From the NCBI GenBank assembly GCA_011009095.1, contig VTPC01000948.1, forward strand, positions 25,545-89,544: a stretch of DNA of 64,000 bases, written 5' to 3'. Of the stretch, positions 11,856 to 24,180 are shown piece after piece. A program made the translations under genes and the position numbers. Origin of the DNA: Ignelater luminosus. Taxonomy: Eukaryota; Arthropoda; Insecta; Coleoptera; Elateridae. Each line of letters begins with the position of its first letter. The first letter of the stretch is position 1. The notes beneath the pieces are model-generated. The model was not told the DNA's origin and searched no databases. It was given only the letters and a program-made list of their open reading frames with translations.

Positions 11856-12303
11856 TTATTGAGATTGCTTTGCGCGTTTTTGGCACTTTTTTTCGTCTTC
11901 GGCAAACCTACACTATGATCCAAAAGAAATTCATCAAATCGTGCCATGACAAGCCAAGACATTTACTTCTTAATTTGTGTGAGCAGGACGAGGTTCAGAA
12001 TTTAAAGCATCCTGTGGCAAACTCATCTCATATGAGGCAAGTGTAGGAGGAAGAAGTTAGACTCGTGTTCGACTCTTTGAAGAAGGTTAACTCAAGACGA
12101 AGCCTGGTCATTGGAGGTATATAATTCTCCTAAAATGATTAATTAAGGGTGCAGCTCGATCCGTTTTCAAACAATAGTGACCTGTTTCTATTATAAGAGC
12201 GATAAAAGAAAAGAAGCGCTTTAATAATCGAAGAGATGCATATATTGATAGGTTGATGATGAACAAACAAATGAAATAAATGAAGCACAAACAGGGTCGG
12301 TTC

Positions 12304-12420
12304 AAAGCACGTCGGCGCCGTTAGGTAAATATTGTTTCTGAGCCTCGTTTTGATATTTTCTTTTCGTATTACATTATGTTTTCACGTATAGTTATTAGAA
12401 AGAAAATAAACAAGCGGGGA
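12304..12420 (+). repeat. Diverged direct repeat, right copy (possible LTR remnant)
   Basis: This is the partner of 10056-10158, in the same orientation about 2.25 kb downstream. Once the 1.29-kb mariner is subtracted, the two copies would have been about 0.96 kb apart, too short for an autonomous LTR element. A deleted element or simple segmental duplication are both possible. Confidence 0.4.
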
Positions 12421-12429
12421 TTTAAAATA

Positions 12430-15400
12430 GACTTAGGTTGTACCTAAGCGTACTTCTGTTCATCTGCAGGAATTTTCTTTGAGCTCTTTCTCTACTGGAG
12501 TTTCTAATCAATGACTAACTTCTAACACTCACAACTTTGACACTGTTTTAATCAATCAATCCTAGGCAATACGTTTTGTAATTGGGTAATACTGAGTGTT
12601 TCCATGATGTTACTACTGAATGCTCACACTTTGATTTCTTTAAGCATCGTGCCTAACATACACTCGTTTTGACAACTTGTGTATTAGATTCTTACTTCTT
12701 TCTCAGCATCTACTCTCGGAATAGTATGGTTTATACTTACCAGTTAAATAAGAGAGATTATTTTAAAACTTATTATGCTATCAGTCGATTAATATGAAAT
12801 TTGTCTAGTAAGGTGTTAATAAAATTAGCAATTATAGTGTCTGGCGTCTTTTTAATGATAATTTAATTTCTCAGTAATTTCTTGAGGTTATTCACTTTTC
12901 AGACCTTTTATTTTATTAAAAAGTAATTATTAAAGAAAATAAATCCAGAATAAATTTCTAAAGTTCTAATTGTTAATTGTACATTACACCACAATAGAGG
13001 AAAACAATTCTTAGTATTGAATTGGGACAGACATAGCGTGACTTAACGTGAATTGCATATTAATTGCAAAAAAGTATATGATTATGATGAATTGCGTTTA
13101 TAAAGGGGCTGTAATAAAGTAAACTTGTGTAAAGTCAAATTAGGTAGTTACGACAGAATAATTTTCTATTCTAAAATTAGAAGTTTCTACGCAAATGTTT
13201 ATAATTTTTAAATAAATAAATAAATGATGATATTAGTAATTATCTAAAAATTTTTAATTTTTTTTCTGTTTTAATATAAAAATCAAAAAAATTGTCTATT
13301 TAATCTAAAAGCTCGATAACATAAAAATTAAAGATAGTAGCTTAATTAACTTAAATCATAAATGTAAAAGACTGAAATAATTTTTCTAAGAAAATGAATC
13401 TCCATCAAATATTAATTTTCTTATTTCAATATAGAGGTGCTCGAAAAATATTTAATAACTCCTTTCAAATATTATCTAATGGGAAATTTTTTGTTTGCTT
13501 GATTTCTAACAAAGAACTTTTCAATTTTTTCTGGCGCAGGATTTATAGGGATTATAATTTTATTCGGTACTCTTTCCTTTTTTAGAAAAAAGTTTCTCAA
13601 AAGCATAACCCAGAATTTCACTAAAAATACTTTTTTTAAGAAAAAAGCACCCTAGATAATACAAGACTTTCCTTCGCTAGACCCTAGGAGATTTTTCCTT
13701 AATCTCAGACGTTTTTCCTCTCTTGTTATCGTAAGACATCGTTACGTGCTTACTTTCCCCCGCAAGTAATAACGTGAGCCACTGGCTAATTCACCATTGA
13801 AGCTGAATAAGTAATAATAAAAGCTTACGGTTTTAAGGGGTGGTTTAGACTTGTTTCTAAAGCAGAGCTTAATCACACGTTTAAGATGATTTATGAAGGC
13901 TTGTTAAAGTTTTGAGAGTGGGTGAAATTATTTTCCCTCGGTCGTTTCTCGAGAAAAATTCATAATATTCGAAAAGAGCAGCTGGGGGAGAAGAATTGCA
14001 AATAAAATCTCTTTTAATCTGGAATGTCTCTTGGAATTATAGTGTTCGCAAAAAACTTCTGCGTCTTTTTATTTATCTAATTTTAACGAGCGCGGTCTGC
14101 TTTATTATTTTTCTTCTTTTAACTCCGACTTCTTTGTGGGATTTAACACTAGTGCAGCTTGTATATAAAAGTTATTTGAGAAAAGTTTTCAAATATATTC
14201 ACAACCGCTGCTTTACATTGAAATAAAATGCATATGCAGTGTGTACAAGATGGGAACAAGATGATGTGAAATTAAAGTTCTTTCTTTTGCACATTTGTTA
14301 GGTTATATCAAGTTTTCTTGGGAAAAAATGTCAGCATATTTTTTCGGCTTTATCAAAAGAAAGAAAAGAGGGAAAAAAGGGAGTATATTGTATTAAATAA
14401 TACAATGCTATCTAATAGTGGTGGATAAAGAATGTTTTTGTTTTTGGTTATTATATGTATGTTGTGTGTATCTGTGGGATAAACATCTTCACACAGTCGA
14501 GCTCGTAAAGTGTATTATTATATCTAACAATTCAAAAGACTTTAGAACTACAACTACAACGAGTATGTAATTCTTTGTGTTCGCCCTCGGCAATGGCGCG
14601 GAAAACGGCCAGTCTCATCCATGAAACATGACTATGAACAACGGTTGCGGAAAGTACTGGGACCGTTTCGATGTTAACCCTTTCACTTTAACACACTAGC
14701 AAGACCGTAACGAAGAACGAAGATGCCATGTTCTTGTATCTGGATGAGTGGTGTACACGTACGCAACTCGACTTGGGTCAAATTACAGGTCACTCCGGTC
14801 AGCTGACCAACAACAGCATTATATACCACTCGTTTACCTTTTTCGAATTGCGAAAGGAAAAAAAATACCGATGTTTCTAAAGTTGAGGCGAAAATTGCGG
14901 TTTTATCTTCATTAAGTTGTTTTTCGCTTCTCCTCGAAAGAAAAAAATTCCCATATTCGTGGGTAGATGTAGTATCTTAAATAATCTAAAATTTCTTACA
15001 CGTAGGTAATTTAATACGCCTCGGATATATTTCGATAATTTATTTTTTTAAAAAAGGCGCATTCTTTTATGTATATTTTATGTCCTCCTGGGTTCATTAT
15101 AAACAGGTTCATTTATATTAATGAAGACATCGTAACCGTCAAATTATTTTTTCGGATATTTTTTAGGGGACTATTAAATGACATCAAAATTTTATAATAG
15201 CGCAGTAAAATAAGTATATAATAGTGGCTACCTAGAATTAATGTCAAAATGTTTGATAATTCTATATATATATCAGTCTGGTCGACTTGAAAATTCAGAA
15301 CACTGTCTGGTGAATTTTCATGCCTTAAGTAAGACTTTAAAACTACCAAAACGTAATCGCAAGTGAACATTTACAGACGCCAGACTCTGTCTCATTAATT

Positions 15401-18400
15401 TCTTACAGTACATTAGTTTTTGCTTTGAAAGCCTACATTTAGAACTTTCGCTGCTCAATGTTGAACTTACGGTACGTAAGTGAAGAAGAATCTTAAATAA
15501 TCGAGAGTTAGACAAAAACCAGTTAGTTAGTTAGTTGGTATTTTAACTTTAATTTTTTATTCGTTAATCTTCAGCCTACTTTTGAAAAGAATTTTTTAGA
15601 AAGTTAATTATGACTTATTCAAAATTATTAATAAGGCTTTCTCGATTTTCTTTTCTTTCAAGAACAAGTTCTTTATAACTATCTTATAATATATTAAGTT
15701 TCACTCTAAAGATGCCTTACAAATTATAGTTTCAATAGGAAACCTTTTCATTCTAAAGACTCTCACGTCTTCTCTTCGCAACGAATGTAAGGTTATGTCG
15801 TTGACAAAAATGTAGAGCAAAACACATTTAAAATGTTTCCTACTTTATTCAGTAGCTTAATCTGATTTGTTTTTAGCATGTGCAAGTTTTTCGTGTTTCC
15901 CAGTATTTTGGGACCTTGATATTATCAATTTATTCTCGATTTGAGGTGACGGAAATGAAAATATTTACATTTTGAATGGAAATATATCACCTAGTAACAT
16001 TATTCAACATACGATTAAACAATGCCGTTTTCCATGTAGACATAAATTTCGGTAAAATTTAATTTGTGAGTTTGTTACTCATTTTACTAAAATGTCAATA
16101 AAGGAAATTTATATCAAGCTTACCTCGCTTCCAAGAGGTGGTCATATTTTTCTATTAAAACGATTTTAAATTTGTTTAATTCTGACGATATGTTTTCGGA
16201 TTTATTGTGCTAAAATTTATTGTGCAGAGTTACCTGTTTCATTTGCTTTGGCTTGTTTGAAAATATATTAATTCAATTTCTTTTAATAAAGTCTCCGATT
16301 TCAAAAGAATTCGTTATTACGTTTTTTTGTATTTGTGATTACACGAGTCATTGAAAATGACATTAGATTTATTTTTGAGAAAGAGAATTTAATAATATTT
16401 CGTAATTCGCTACTTTGTTTATTTACTTTCTCTTCGTGTTTACCTTTTACGGATTCAGTTTTATTTTTACTTTTTATAATCAAGTACTGTTTGAGAAGAA
16501 AATAATAAAAAATCTGCTGTTGAAAGTAAACTTTTATTTCAATATTTACATAAGCTATTTACTCTTAACAAAATAAAGAAAGTAATATAAAACGGGAAAA
16601 ACAAAATTAAGGTTTGCTATAGTCGAACCTACAATATTGGTGTAATTGTATGCACAGTTACGGATTCACAGCCTAAATCCTTTTCAGTTGGCAACTAATA
16701 TTAACTGTAGACATAGTTTGATGTCTTCGCATCTAACTTTAAACTATTGACACATTTTTCTATGTTCGTATTAGATATTACTGTTACTGTTACTTTCAGA
16801 ACAACATAGAGAATGTACTGAAATATTCTCGAGGAAACACGCATTTATTTTCAGTTCAAACGTTAGCTATAATCTTTCATTGTTTAATCGAAGGTTAACT
16901 AAATATCATTGTTAAAGCTCTCTATCAGTTGAAAATTTTGAGTCTGTCTCACATTCAAGCTTTTCTCAAGAATCTTACCATTATAGTGTATACTTTGACA
17001 AGAAATTGAGTTCCACTTTTCAGAACAGGATTATAGTTCTATGTCACTTAACTTAACTGATCTATGGTAAGGGTTGAGGGAGACCCTAAAGATTCTTTTC
17101 ATTGCAAAACTCATATTCTCCTCTTTTTTTCACTTTGGCCAAAAGTGATTTTCTTGGTTGCTTGTTTAGCATGTATTAAAAGCACATGATCTTTTGGCCT
17201 ATCAGTAAGGTCTTGTAATTTCTTCCAAACGGGTAGTCAAAAAACTACAGAAGCAGTAACTTTTTTGACTAATTAATGTTCTGGTTACATTCGACCGCTC
17301 TATAGCTTACCGAATAAAAAAGTCAGAAATGTGGTTTTTGCTAAGTGAAACTTGCAAATTGGAGATATTGTATTTGTAAATGTGAAGATTATCTCATTGT
17401 GAAGCAGATTTATTACGTTATTGAAGAATTATTCGAAATATAATTATGTTAACTTCTTAAGAGGTTTGCTCTCTAGAGCTATCTTATTTGGGAGAACGAT
17501 CTCTGAACAAAATTAGATTTCATTGCTGTTGCCTTTCTTTGGTTTTATAGCAAGTGCTGCCAACTATTTTTCTAGACTGATTTATGGCTTCGTTGTAATG
17601 TTTCTCGTTTTCTTTATCTTTTTGTTTACTTTTACTTCTTTTTTGCTGATTCGGTAGACCCAAATGTAGAGGCATCCTAAAGTCTGAAACTTTAGGGGAA
17701 TTTCCCAGGCAAATCATACCTTGGTGGTTTATTAATATCCTACCAGGAATAAACTACCGTAAAGATCAGGCAGATAATCGAGCTTGGTCAACAAACTGGT
17801 CATACTCGTACTAAAATAACTAAGTTACGGTCACTTTTTCTCCCTCACCAAAGATTATTAATCTTTTCAAATTCTCATTATTAATTACATTTAAGTAGCG
17901 TGTGGCACAGATCTTGAAGAAATGAAATCTCCGCATGTTCAATTCTTCCTCTAGCAGTCCAAAGTTTCCACTACTTCTTTAGCTTTTTTACGACAGTTTC
18001 GCCATACCTGCTTTGCTTATGACCTATGTGTCACAGTTGCTTGAATACTTATCGAATCGAGATAATTAGAATTACCCTTTTTGTTTGGAGACTTTAGTGT
18101 ATATTCTTCTTGGTTACCTTATTTACATTATGCACCTACAACTACAAAGTCTTTCCTGTAGAGATTCTTGATAAGATGTCTTGGCATTCTCATTAATTAT
18201 CTCCACTTTGTTAAGACAAAAGTTTTTATACCAAGATTCTTTGAAGTTCTTATCGATCATGTTTTTTTCCGATGTCTTACCCTTTGAATATAATTTTGTT
18301 GTCATTACTGTCTGAGTCTTGCAACTTGTTGTTTTAATTGAATCTTTATTTTATTGGTTTCTGTCTTTCGGTAGCGTCTTTTTATCTCTTTAGATAACCA

Positions 18401-21400
18401 GTAGGTATTTTTGTTCTTTGTTGGAAGTTTCGTACCTCTACGAACTCAACATTGCTAGTGCTTTTATATGATTTTTCTTACTTTTCTATGGTCTCTTAGA
18501 AATTCCAGAAGCAAACTAGAATAATACATTTACAAGTTAAATCCATGAAAGCCCACTTGGTCATCCGTGGGTGGTCACGTTAAATATTGCTACGCCATTT
18601 TCTAGTTTGGAAAAAATGTCTACACAGAGAAAAAATAACAAGAATACTTTCAAGCTTCATATTCACAAAAGAGCCGAAGAGATCTTTAACATCTTAAACA
18701 AAGCAAACACAAAGCAGATTTTCATCAGTTCATTAGTTTTGCTATAGTAAAACGATATTGAAACTGCCTTTGTTGATTGAGCATAAAGCTACAGACTACA
18801 TTTTTTGTCCCATTCTGTTTGGGTTAGAAGTAAATCATAACTTTCTTAACTTTCATAACAAAACCTTCTTAGTATCCAAAACTTAGTCATAGCAACGACA
18901 TTTTAGGATGTCGAGAGAACCTTGATACTAATTTAGCAGTAAATCTGCAACTGCGTCCAGAAGAAGATAAATAAAAATTGGAGCTTGAAGATTTGCTTTA
19001 TTCTTCTATAATATTCAGTTTAAGTATCTAGGAAGCCTGTTCTATAACTGTCCGAACTGCGACCTAAAAGATAATTGCCAAAGCTTGTAATAGCAGCAAA
19101 TTCTACTGTAAGATCCTGAGAGGCGGAATTTTTCTAGAAAATGTTTCCGAGGGAAAGGATACTTTTTTGCCACGAGAAAAAATAATGTTACTAATCGCTA
19201 TACAAACTTCGTAAGTATTGAACAAAGATATGAAATGCGCCTACACCGTAAACAATAAAGCTGAGACAAAAAAAGAAAACGCTAAAAATAGATTTCTCCT
19301 AAAATCCTGTAAACTTCTTTTCTTAAATTTGATTAAACATAAATTTTTAAAAGACACTATTTTGGTTTTCGAATAACCTAGGAAAAGTTTTATTATTGAA
19401 CTTTTCTGGCTCGAGTTTCCAGTAAGATTTTTAGTATATGTACTTTAGATATTTTCCTTCAGAAAACTTGAAGTATTAAAAATGCGTGGTTGAATAAAAT
19501 TTAAGATGTGGAAGCTTGAATTGAAGGGGTTGGGCGAAGAATCAGGATTTATTCCTTCCTACGCTCCTTTTAGTCTAAAATGTAAAATTCGTATAATAAG
19601 GGAAAGAGAGAAATATCTACTGAATGTAAGATATGTACAGTGTACACAATTTTCCCTTTGTCTCTCATTAGCTTACGTTTATTCCCTTATCAATGCGTCT
19701 TTGTGCTTCGTCCCCATAAACTAACGAAGTCTAACCTCATCAAAGGGCTGTTATCCCCCTCCCATTTGGGACACAATTGCGAACTAATGAAATGTTCAGC
19801 CGAAGGTTGCGAATGACAACTAGGAAATGAACTTTTTGATGTGTAGCATGTACGACGCCCCGTCCTAGCTCGAACGAACGGATTTTCCATTACCTTTGAT
19901 ATTTTTGTTTGTTTTCCTGTTTGTTCTATTTTAATGTGATTGTGATTTTCATTTAAGTTGTTTGAGTTTCCAGTTCAAACGAATAACCGTTCTCTAAATG
20001 TCAAGAAAGCGTCGTGAATTTTCTACGTCCGTTTTTTTCTGGCGGCGAATACAAAAGAAGAGTATAAAAGATAGGTTCGTTTTAACCACGATGAGGAGAT
20101 GATGTACACTACTTTATTTCAAAGAGTTACAAACAATGAATTTGGAGGGCGAGGTGTTTGGTGGATGTTTAACATTCTCTAGGGTTTTTGTTGCGCGCTA
20201 GTTGTTTCGGAGTCTCTTCAGTGACATCCGCTCGATCCAGTTACACTTGAGACGCCTTTTTGTAAGGGAATTAATATCGCAAAATTAGATCACGTCACTT
20301 GTCCCGTTCTCCTTTTCTACTAATACTCTTCGATGGCGGACGAGGACGTGTACACTTGTCGCTTTGTTTGAAGCCCGAGACATTTCTACTGAAACCACTG
20401 AAATGTGTTTCTCTCTGTGAAATACCATATTAAGTTTCGACATTGATACTAAACTGGATTAAGCACAAAATATGTCTACGTTCTCACACTCGCGTGTTTG
20501 TTGTTTCTTGTTGATAACTTCAATTTGATTCTACTGGGCACGTTCTCGCTAAAACTCGATTAACAGTTTCATACTAGTAATACTTGAACATTTTCTTAAT
20601 TTACTTTGGTATTAAATTCCCTCTATTATTAAAAAGCTCAAATATTTTAGGAGAAAGAAAAACAGTGATGTTTAAATAAATAAGCATGAAAACAAACAAA
20701 GATGATAATGTATGTACATAAAATTTTATTTTTCTTTTGAAGAGCCAAGGTATACATTTTTCTGTTCGTAGCGATGGTGGAATTTTTGTAAAAGGGTTGT
20801 TTTCATTTTTAAACATAAAGGTGTAGTACCTACATTTAAAGCTGCTGTACAAAGGGATATATTAAAAAAGGACCAAATGAAAAAGAGAAGTTTTCAAGTA
20901 GTAAGTTAAAAAAAGATACAGTCAAAAAAATACAATGAATAAGGCAGAAAGGACTAAGAAAACCAAAGTTTATAATCTAAGATTATGTAGATTTATTTTC
21001 TTACAGATAACTAATCGAAAGCCAAAGTAAACATTCGATATGGCAATTTTCCCGATGAACGAAACTCGAAGAATTTGTTGATCACAAGTTTTGATAAGGT
21101 TTTCTCAACTAAGTAAATGCTCTTAAGATATCCTACTTTATTATTTATATTTGCATACTAATTATAGCACTTATACAGTAATTAGTTCGTTTACCTCTAC
21201 AGACGTCTCTTCTTAAATAATCTAAATTCGCAGTTTTGCTTTTTAAATGAAACTAAAATTCTAAAAAAGGGAGTAATAGCCTTGTCGATGAGCTTTCAAT
21301 AAAAATAAAAGGCAAGGTTTTCGAATAACCATTAAGTTTCACGTCTTGTTGTTCCAAGTTTCATTACAATAATGTATAAGGTGAAACCAACAAGGACTCG

Positions 21401-22981
21401 TTTGGTTCAACAAAAATCCACATGGTGATACCAAAGCCCACTCACAAGAGCATCGTGCAAGACCTAATAGTGCTCGCAAGCAACGTTTCCACCCACGTTT
21501 ACATCAATAATTGCGCCTAACGATGTGTTACTTCGTAATCAGGCGATACCAAAGTATTCTAATGATCATTGATTCCTTTGTTTATCTGGACACGAAGTGA
21601 TACATCACGGGGTGTCACAATACGTTTTTAAACGGAGACGTTAAGGAAGTTTTATCTTCTAATAAATAACTTAAAAACACATTTGAAAACGATTCTAGGG
21701 TTAGGGTTTATCGTTTAATTTAATTCGAAGAGCCAGACGGCGGCGCCATTAACAAAATCTAATAAAAAAGGGCATTTTTCTTAAACTAATGTATAGCTTT
21801 TAAAAAATACTTATACATACGCGAATTGTAATGGCGAGGGTAATTTTGTCGAGCAGAATCACCGAAAGGTGTAATTTACATTGCAGCATATGTTTAATAT
21901 GGTAATTGTAACCTATTTCTAAAGGCGAGAATACGAAAACTACAGCTGCTCGATCATTACCATCCTCTCAACATTTTGTAATTGCTATGCAATACTGCAA
22001 CATAAGTTAACACGTGAAATTCCGTGCACTCTCTTGATGTTAACATTATTTTATGCTTAATACTTTTTGATCTTTTCTGTATGCAAACGTGATGAGAGCT
22101 GCTTCACGGAAAATTGTATGCAAAACACTCGAATTACACAAACAATGTTGCTGTATCAGAGAATTACCAAGGAATAAAATAATTGTAGGTAGTAGAAATT
22201 AGGTATAATTTATTGTCTAAGTAGATAATCTTTTATCAGACTATTTTATAGCGTAACCCTTAAGGCCATGGTCATTGAGGCCTAAAATGTTTGTAAGAAT
22301 CTTCGATCCGTAAAAGTTAACGTTCCGAGGTCAGTACTATATTATAAGTCCAAAACTAGTAATTTCAAAGTGGAACAGTGATTCTTAACAACAATTATGA
22401 ATTTATTATGTGTAAAAGCTTATAAATAACCTCAAGGAAAAATATTGAACTTGAAATCGCAACATTTTACTAGCATGATTAGAATAACCGTTAGCCGTTC
22501 TACATTGCTAGAAACTGGATGATTTATGACTGCAAAATTTAAAAGCTTTACTGTATTTTCTGAATTGTAAATCGTAAATAACACGCTTTGTACATTTTTA
22601 TTAATTACCAAAATTACAAAATCGATTTCTACATAGTACATGTATTTGCCGTAAAGATATAAACTTCGTGTTATACACGCATTGTATAGAGGAAACTTAC
22701 AATTAGCGATTTTGCTTCAGAAATTATGTTAATTTAGGCATTGACATTCTAACTATTCAACAGCTGTAAATCAAAACCGTTACTATTGCATAATATATTC
22801 TCGTCGATCATTAAATTGACGACATAGTTATACCTACTGAAAACGAGTTTATATAGGCAATATTTACGAGTCTGGAAATGGTAATGAAAATTTCCTTCCT
22901 TATAATTATATATCGTTATATGATATTTACTGTACTGCTACCTGCTTTACCTTATCTTAAATCGGTGATTTTTGTTTTTTT
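12430..22981. other. Long AT-rich spacer or intron, no recognised gene
   Basis: Open frames here are short and without motifs. GC-richer islands at about 14560-14830, 19720-20560 and 21340-21560 could be regulatory. The part from about 16900 to 18900 is less AT-rich than its surroundings and resembles a worn repeat, but no protein motif could be read in any frame. The region ends at an assembly gap. Confidence 0.45.
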
Positions 22982-23381
22982 NNNNNNNNNNNNNNNNNNN
23001 NNNNNNNNNNNNNNNNNNNNNNNNNNNNNNNNNNNNNNNNNNNNNNNNNNNNNNNNNNNNNNNNNNNNNNNNNNNNNNNNNNNNNNNNNNNNNNNNNNNN
23101 NNNNNNNNNNNNNNNNNNNNNNNNNNNNNNNNNNNNNNNNNNNNNNNNNNNNNNNNNNNNNNNNNNNNNNNNNNNNNNNNNNNNNNNNNNNNNNNNNNNN
23201 NNNNNNNNNNNNNNNNNNNNNNNNNNNNNNNNNNNNNNNNNNNNNNNNNNNNNNNNNNNNNNNNNNNNNNNNNNNNNNNNNNNNNNNNNNNNNNNNNNNN
23301 NNNNNNNNNNNNNNNNNNNNNNNNNNNNNNNNNNNNNNNNNNNNNNNNNNNNNNNNNNNNNNNNNNNNNNNNNNNNNNNNN
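22982..23381. other. Assembly gap (400 N)
   Basis: Exactly 400 unresolved bases, a round number that suggests a scaffolding or estimated gap. Open frames across it are artefacts. The right flank runs straight into decayed retrotransposon sequence, so repeats may have caused the break. Confidence 0.99.
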
Positions 23382-23533
23382 CCCCGGTAGGTATTTTTAA
23401 CTTGAAACTCACCTACTGCTTTACATCCCTCCCAGACGATGGTATCCTTTTTGAGATTTTTCCGCGCGAGAAATCTCAGGATCTTGCCTTTGTGCGATTC
23501 ACATAGTTGTCGATGTGAGAAACCTATATCGAC
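23382..23533 (-). other. Open segment with GTGAGT, entering the gap; possibly part of the retroelement relic
   Basis: A minus-strand frame is open for about 50 codons from a stop at 23534-23536 to the gap, reading GFSHRQLCESHKGKILRF and then a Lys/Arg-rich stretch ending DTIVWEGCKAV. It is followed by GTGAGT, a possible splice donor (TAG|GTGAGT). It lies downstream of the reverse transcriptase relic in the same orientation but in a different frame. It may be element 3' coding sequence or an exon. The peptide was not recognised. Confidence 0.3.
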
Positions 23534-23589
23534 TCATTCTGTGTCAAGATCAATTTGGCTTTTACCCTTCAGAAAATCGGACCACCAAA

Positions 23590-24180
23590 CATAGTGACAT
23601 CGCTGACGGGATGGAGATTAGTTTGGTCGCCGTCTGTAGATACTACAGTGTTGTCTTTGTATAATGCTAGTTTTGCGTTGGGGGTCATCTGAATCAGGGA
23701 TAATTCAGTTTAATGTGGAAGCACTTTTCTCACTGAATTTGCATTTAGCATCTTGTGATGAAGTCCGTGTCTAGGAAAATGCAAAAGCCAAACTACTCGT
23801 CCCGGAGTACGATTTCTCATAAATAGTCTCTTCAAAAGACAATCTTCTTCCACCACAGATAGAAGGCTGATCGGCCTGTAGTTGCTCAGGAGAGCATTGA
23901 GTGCTGATTCCGTTTGAATCTAGAACTTCCTTGTTTTTGGTGATCTTGGTAAATTTTTTCGGCAGTGGTGGTTTGTACCAGTTCGTGGTCATCCTGAGTG
24001 CAATTACATTAGTATAGTTTGGCGAGCGTCGTCGCTTTAAGTTATCTGAAAACCCATACAGCAGTACATACTGAACGGAAATATTTATGCTTCCGTCGCA
24101 ATTTACTTGCAAACGAAACATTAACTCTGAAAAAACATCTTTGAACATTCTTACTAGGTCGTGTTTTTCCGTATCCACAA
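23590..24180 (-). pseudogene. Decayed non-LTR retrotransposon reverse transcriptase
   Basis: On the minus strand the peptide NYRPISLLSVVEE (23845-23883) matches the highly conserved reverse transcriptase block of jockey-like non-LTR elements. Seventy-four codons further on in the same frame lies NAKLALYKDNTVVST (about 23640-23679), which corresponds to the LALYADDT catalytic box with the second catalytic Asp replaced by Asn. In functional elements these motifs are usually well over 100 residues apart, so an internal deletion is likely; one stop lies between them. Upstream, in a different frame, LKRRRSPNYTNV resembles the K-SPG-D-I motif that precedes NYRPIS, implying a frameshift. The 135-codon open frame at 23771-24178 is therefore not a host gene. 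Assignment to a non-LTR element is firm; the exact clade is not. Confidence 0.75.

Noticed and set aside
21696..21712. TAGGGTTAGGGTTT as a telomere-like repeat
   Set aside because: Only two units; insect telomere repeats differ (TTAGG) and no array is present.
22878..23412. Long open frames of 140-170 codons across 22878-23412
   Set aside because: They consist almost entirely of N from the assembly gap.
23771..24178. 135-codon minus-strand frame as a host gene
   Set aside because: A neighbouring frame carries NYRPISLL and a YxDD-type box, so this is decayed non-LTR sequence; the open frame is only partly in the original coding register.
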